NCBI GenBank assembly: GCA_964508185.1 | Contig: CAZDSS010000099.1 | Coordinates: 1 to 8,962 of the forward strand | Direction: 5' to 3' | Source of the DNA: CAZDSS01 sp964508185 | GTDB taxonomy: Bacteria > Pseudomonadota > Alphaproteobacteria > Sphingomonadales > Govanellaceae | Length of the DNA: 8,962 bases | Part shown: positions 6,627-8,962 of the stretch, one piece after another | Numbering within the stretch: the stretch's first letter is position 1 | Layout of the letters: each line of letters begins with the position of its first letter | Program-made: the position numbers and the translations under genes | The notes under the pieces: generated by a model | Databases searched by the model: none | Seen by the model: the letters and a program-made list of their open reading frames with translations, nothing else | Told to the model about the DNA's origin: nothing

Positions 6627-6637
6627 GGGAGATCATG

Positions 6638-7444
6638 ATGGACAACAGTTCGGCGACATCACGCGCCGCGGGCGGCGCGGGCGTTCACGCATCGGCCGCA
6701 TCGGTCGATGCCGAGGACGTGGCCCGCTTTTCCGCGATCGCCGAGGAATGGTGGAATCCCGAAGGGCCGTTCCGCCCGCTGCACCGGCTCAATCCTGCGC
6801 GCCTTGCCTATCTTCGCGACGTGATCGGCGCGCATTTCGAGCGCGATCCCGCGGACGTGCGGCCGTTCAAGGATCTCGACGTCCTTGACATCGGCTGCGG
6901 CGGCGGCCTGGTGTCGGAGCCGATGGCGCGGCTCGGCGCCCGCGTCACGGGAGTCGATGCCTCGGACCGCAACATCGCCATCGCGTCCGCCCATGCGGCC
7001 GGACAGGATCTGCAGATCACCTACCGCGCCGCCTCGGCGGAAGCCCTTGCGGAGGAAGGCGCGACCTTCGACGTCATCCTCGCCCTCGAGATCATCGAGC
7101 ATACGGCGGATCCGGCGAGCTTCCTCGCAAGCTGCCGCCGCATGCTGCGGCCGGGCGGGATCATGGTGCTGTCCACCCTGAACCGGACGAAGAAATCCTT
7201 CCTCCTCGGGATCGTCGCCGCGGAATATGTCCTGCGCTGGGTGCCGCGCGGCACCCATGAATGGCGCAAGTTCCTGCGCCCGTCGGAACTGGCGCGGCAT
7301 TTGCGCGCCGCCGGGTTCGAGCTCTGCGGCCTCAAGGGCGTGACCTACAACCCCGTGGACGGCGGCTGGTCGCTGAGCGACCGGGATCTCGACGTCAATT
7401 ATTTCGCGGTGGCCCTGCCGGTCGCGGCGAGATCCGCGCACTGA
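6638..7444 (+). CDS. ubiG: Bifunctional ubiquinone O-methyltransferase UbiG (2-polyprenyl-6-hydroxyphenol / 3-demethylubiquinol)
   Basis: UbiG carries out both SAM-dependent O-methylations of ubiquinone synthesis at the membrane surface. The 268-residue protein has the class I methyltransferase fold: an N-terminal FSAIAEEWWNPEGPFRPLHRLNPARL block (about 31-56) typical of UbiG; SAM motif I LDIGCGGGLVSEP (83-95) followed by VTGVDAS (103-109); ALEIIEH (149-155); LRPGGIMVLSTLNRT (170-184); and the UbiG-specific stretch around VPRGTHEWRKF (202-212). YNPVDGGWSLSDRDLDVNYF is the usual C-terminus. I chose the ATG at 6638 because GGGAG lies six bases upstream; the adjacent ATG at 6635 is nearly as good. 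The more upstream ATG at 6590 has no ribosome binding site and would fall inside the likely promoter. It is divergent from lysC, a neighbourhood common in alphaproteobacteria, and stops 21 bp from the convergent DUF1178 gene. The identification is very secure. Confidence 0.96.
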   Translation: MDNSSATSRAAGGAGVHASAASVDAEDVARFSAIAEEWWNPEGPFRPLHRLNPARLAYLRDVIGAHFERDPADVRPFKDLDVLDIGCGGGLVSEPMARLGARVTGVDASDRNIAIASAHAAGQDLQITYRAASAEALAEEGATFDVILALEIIEHTADPASFLASCRRMLRPGGIMVLSTLNRTKKSFLLGIVAAEYVLRWVPRGTHEWRKFLRPSELARHLRAAGFELCGLKGVTYNPVDGGWSLSDRDLDVNYFAVALPVAARSAH

Positions 7445-7465
7445 GCGGCTCGTCGCGACCGGCCG

Positions 7466-7963
7466 TCAGGCGTCGTGCTTGGTCATGAAGGGGAGGGGCA
7501 TCACTTCCACCCCTTCCTCGCGCAGGGCGCGGGATTCCTGGGCGGTCGCCTCGCCATAGATGGGGCGCGGCTCGGCCTCGCCGTAATGGATCTTGCGCGC
7601 TTCCTCGGGGAAGCTTCGGCCCACATAGTCGAAATTCTCTTCCACATGGGCGCGGATCTTGTGCGCCGCTTCCTGGAGAAGCTTGCGATAGATCTCCGGC
7701 ATGGCGCCGCTTGAGGGCGGCATGGCCTGAGTTTGCGTCCCGACGTCCCCGTTGGGGCCGGTGATCTCTGCGGGCGAGCGGTCGGAGTCCCGCAAGGAGC
7801 GGGTCGCGATATTGGGGGCCATGGGCGCCTTGGTCACGTCGCCGTCGCCGCATACCGGGCAGGTGATCGCTCCGGCCTCGCGCTGCTCCTCGTAGGTCTG
7901 GCTGTTGCGGAACCAGGCCTCGAACTGGTGGCCGCTGCCGCATCTCAGGTCATACAGGATCAT
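7466..7963 (-). CDS. DUF1178 family protein with zinc-ribbon-like cysteines, function unknown
   Basis: A 165-residue soluble protein with no signal peptide or membrane segment. The N-terminus MILYDLRCGSGHQFEAWF and then ITCPVCG are the DUF1178 signature: C8, H12, C35 and C38 could bind one zinc ion, as in rubredoxin- or FmdB-like ribbons. Residues 55-87 are low in structure (Pro/Gly/Ser-rich). A helical region follows (PEIYRKLLQEAAHKIRAHVEENFDYVG, about 89-115), then the conserved FPEEARKIHYGEAEPRPIYGEAT (about 118-140). Translation starts at 7963 with AAGG about five bases upstream. Its first 14 bp overlap the end of the Nit-type hydrolase gene in another frame, so the two are probably translationally coupled and may work together. 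The biochemical role is not known to me. Confidence 0.9.
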   Translation of the reverse strand: MILYDLRCGSGHQFEAWFRNSQTYEEQREAGAITCPVCGDGDVTKAPMAPNIATRSLRDSDRSPAEITGPNGDVGTQTQAMPPSSGAMPEIYRKLLQEAAHKIRAHVEENFDYVGRSFPEEARKIHYGEAEPRPIYGEATAQESRALREEGVEVMPLPFMTKHDA

Positions 7964-8939
7964 TTCGCCTTATCTCAAAAGCCACATCATGCCGGAGCGA
8001 CGGGATCTTGCGTCGCGCCGTCTCGACCTCGTCGAGATCGAGATCGACCACGAGGAGACCCGGGGCGTCGCCCCCGTCGCCGAGGATCCGGCCCCATGGA
8101 TCTACCACGAGACTGTGGCCGAAGGTAGCCCGACCGCCGCCATGCTCGCCCACCTGCGCAGGCGCGAGGACGAAGCAGCCGGTCTCGATCGCCCGCGCCC
8201 GCAGGAGCACATGCCAGTGGGCCTCCCCGGTCCAGGGCGTGAAGGCCGACGGCACGGTGAGGAACCGCGCCCCCGCCTGGGCGTAGCGACGGTAGAGATG
8301 GGGAAAGCGCAGGTCGTAGCAGATGCTGAGGCCGACGAGGCCCCAGGGGGTCTCCACGAGCTCGCCTGTGCTACCCGCCGTATAGGCGGCGGATTCCCGA
8401 TAGACCCGGCCTTCGCCGAGATCCACGTCGAACAGATGGAGCTTGTCATAGCGCGCGGCGATCCTGCCGTTGGGCGCGATCATGAAGCAGCGGTTGGCGA
8501 TCTTGTCCCCGTCGGACAGGGGCAGGGAGCCGATCAGAAGCCAGATGCCGAGCTCGGACGCGATCTCCCGGAAGCGGGCGAGCGCCCTGTCGGCGTCCTC
8601 GGGACGGACGGTGCGGCGCAGATAGTCCCGGTCGTAGGCGAGAAGGGACGTCGCCTCGGGGGTCAGCACCCATTGTGCGCCTTGCGCGTGGGCCTCGCGG
8701 ATCATGGCCTCCGCCGCGGCGATATTGGCCGCCATGTCGCTGGTGGAGGTCATCTGCGCGAGCCCGACGCGAAGCCGCGTCGCCGCCGCCGGCGACGGCC
8801 CATCATTCCCCACCATGGCTTTGTCCTGAAGGCTCACGGCGCGCATCCCGCCCTCGATGTTCAGCTCCTGGTCCTTGAGGAACTCGATCGGGCGGCGCGT
8901 CGCCCAGGTGAGCGATCCGGCGACGCCCTCGAGCTCCAT
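7950..8939 (-). CDS. Carbon-nitrogen hydrolase of the nitrilase superfamily, Nit1/Nit2-like (probable deaminated-glutathione or omega-amidase)
   Basis: A nitrilase-fold hydrolase with the complete Glu-Lys-Cys triad, numbering from the ATG at 8939: E95 in LTPEATSLLA, K166 in RYDKLHLFDVDLG and C207 in LSICYDLRFPHLYR. The domain begins at about residue 55 (RLRVGLAQMTSTSDMAANI) and ends normally at about 320. The FDVDLGEGRVYRES and YDLRFP motifs place it with Nit1/Nit2-type amidases, which repair deaminated glutathione or cleave omega-amides; the true substrate is unproven. The start is uncertain. ATG 8816 (residue 42) has AGGA seven bases upstream and gives a normal-length protein. ATG 8846 (residue 32) has GAGG five bases upstream. 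The 8939 start lacks a good site, yet the frame shows strong coding bias out to the window edge with no stop. Its 3' end overlaps DUF1178 by 14 bp, an association common in alphaproteobacteria. Confidence 0.9.
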   Translation of the reverse strand: MELEGVAGSLTWATRRPIEFLKDQELNIEGGMRAVSLQDKAMVGNDGPSPAAATRLRVGLAQMTSTSDMAANIAAAEAMIREAHAQGAQWVLTPEATSLLAYDRDYLRRTVRPEDADRALARFREIASELGIWLLIGSLPLSDGDKIANRCFMIAPNGRIAARYDKLHLFDVDLGEGRVYRESAAYTAGSTGELVETPWGLVGLSICYDLRFPHLYRRYAQAGARFLTVPSAFTPWTGEAHWHVLLRARAIETGCFVLAPAQVGEHGGGRATFGHSLVVDPWGRILGDGGDAPGLLVVDLDLDEVETARRKIPSLRHDVAFEIRRNDPV

Positions 8940-8962
8940 GAGGAACCCGATCGCGCTCGTGC

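Noticed and set aside
7445..7465. Bidirectional terminator between convergent ubiG and DUF1178
   Set aside because: Only a small GTCGCGAC palindrome is seen in 21 bp, without A/T tracts on either side.
1..8962. Mobile element, CRISPR array, tRNA or anti-phage island
   Set aside because: No transposase, integrase, repeated spacers, tRNA cloverleaf or composition break was seen; every gene is a chromosomal housekeeping type.

Overview
This 8,962-base, GC-rich window looks like core chromosome of an alphaproteobacterium, probably Hyphomicrobiales (Rhizobiales) or a near relative. The signs are very high GC at third codon positions, a ubiquinone-type UbiG, a full-length nitrogen-PTS enzyme I (PtsP), a DUF4115/RodZ-like protein next to ispG, and the pairing of a Nit-type amidohydrolase with a DUF1178 protein beside ubiG and lysC. 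I cannot name a genus.

Layout from left to right: the 5' part of ispG (minus, cut by the left edge); a RodZ-like membrane protein with an N-terminal helix-turn-helix (minus); a 275-bp AT-richer intergenic region; ptsP (minus, TTG start); a FabK/nitronate-monooxygenase-family flavoprotein (minus); lysC (minus), whose stop overlaps the flavoprotein start as TGATG; a 231-bp divergent promoter region; ubiG (plus); then, convergent with ubiG, a DUF1178 zinc-ribbon-like protein and a carbon-nitrogen hydrolase of the Nit family (both minus, overlapping by 14 bp). The hydrolase frame stays open and coding-like up to the right edge. No intergenic stretch exceeds 300 bp. I found no RNA genes, mobile elements, CRISPR arrays or phage genes.

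The leftward set lysC, flavoprotein, ptsP reads as one transcription unit starting from a promoter facing away from ubiG. It joins the first step of the aspartate amino-acid pathway, a possible fatty-acid or nitronate redox enzyme, and the entry enzyme of the nitrogen-related phosphotransfer chain. RodZ-like and ispG (cell shape and isoprenoid precursors) appear to form a second leftward unit with its own AT-rich upstream region, which holds a near-consensus CtrA-like site. UbiG performs the O-methylations of ubiquinone synthesis and has its own promoter, with an inverted repeat just before its ribosome binding site.

The window is mostly ordinary housekeeping DNA and I see no wholly new system. 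The points most worth a second look are: a possible internal translation start in lysC that would make a separate regulatory (beta) subunit, at the same place as in Corynebacterium; the FabK-like C-terminus of the flavoprotein usually called nitronate monooxygenase; the unexplained coding-like N-terminal extension of the Nit hydrolase; and the inverted repeat in the ubiG leader.
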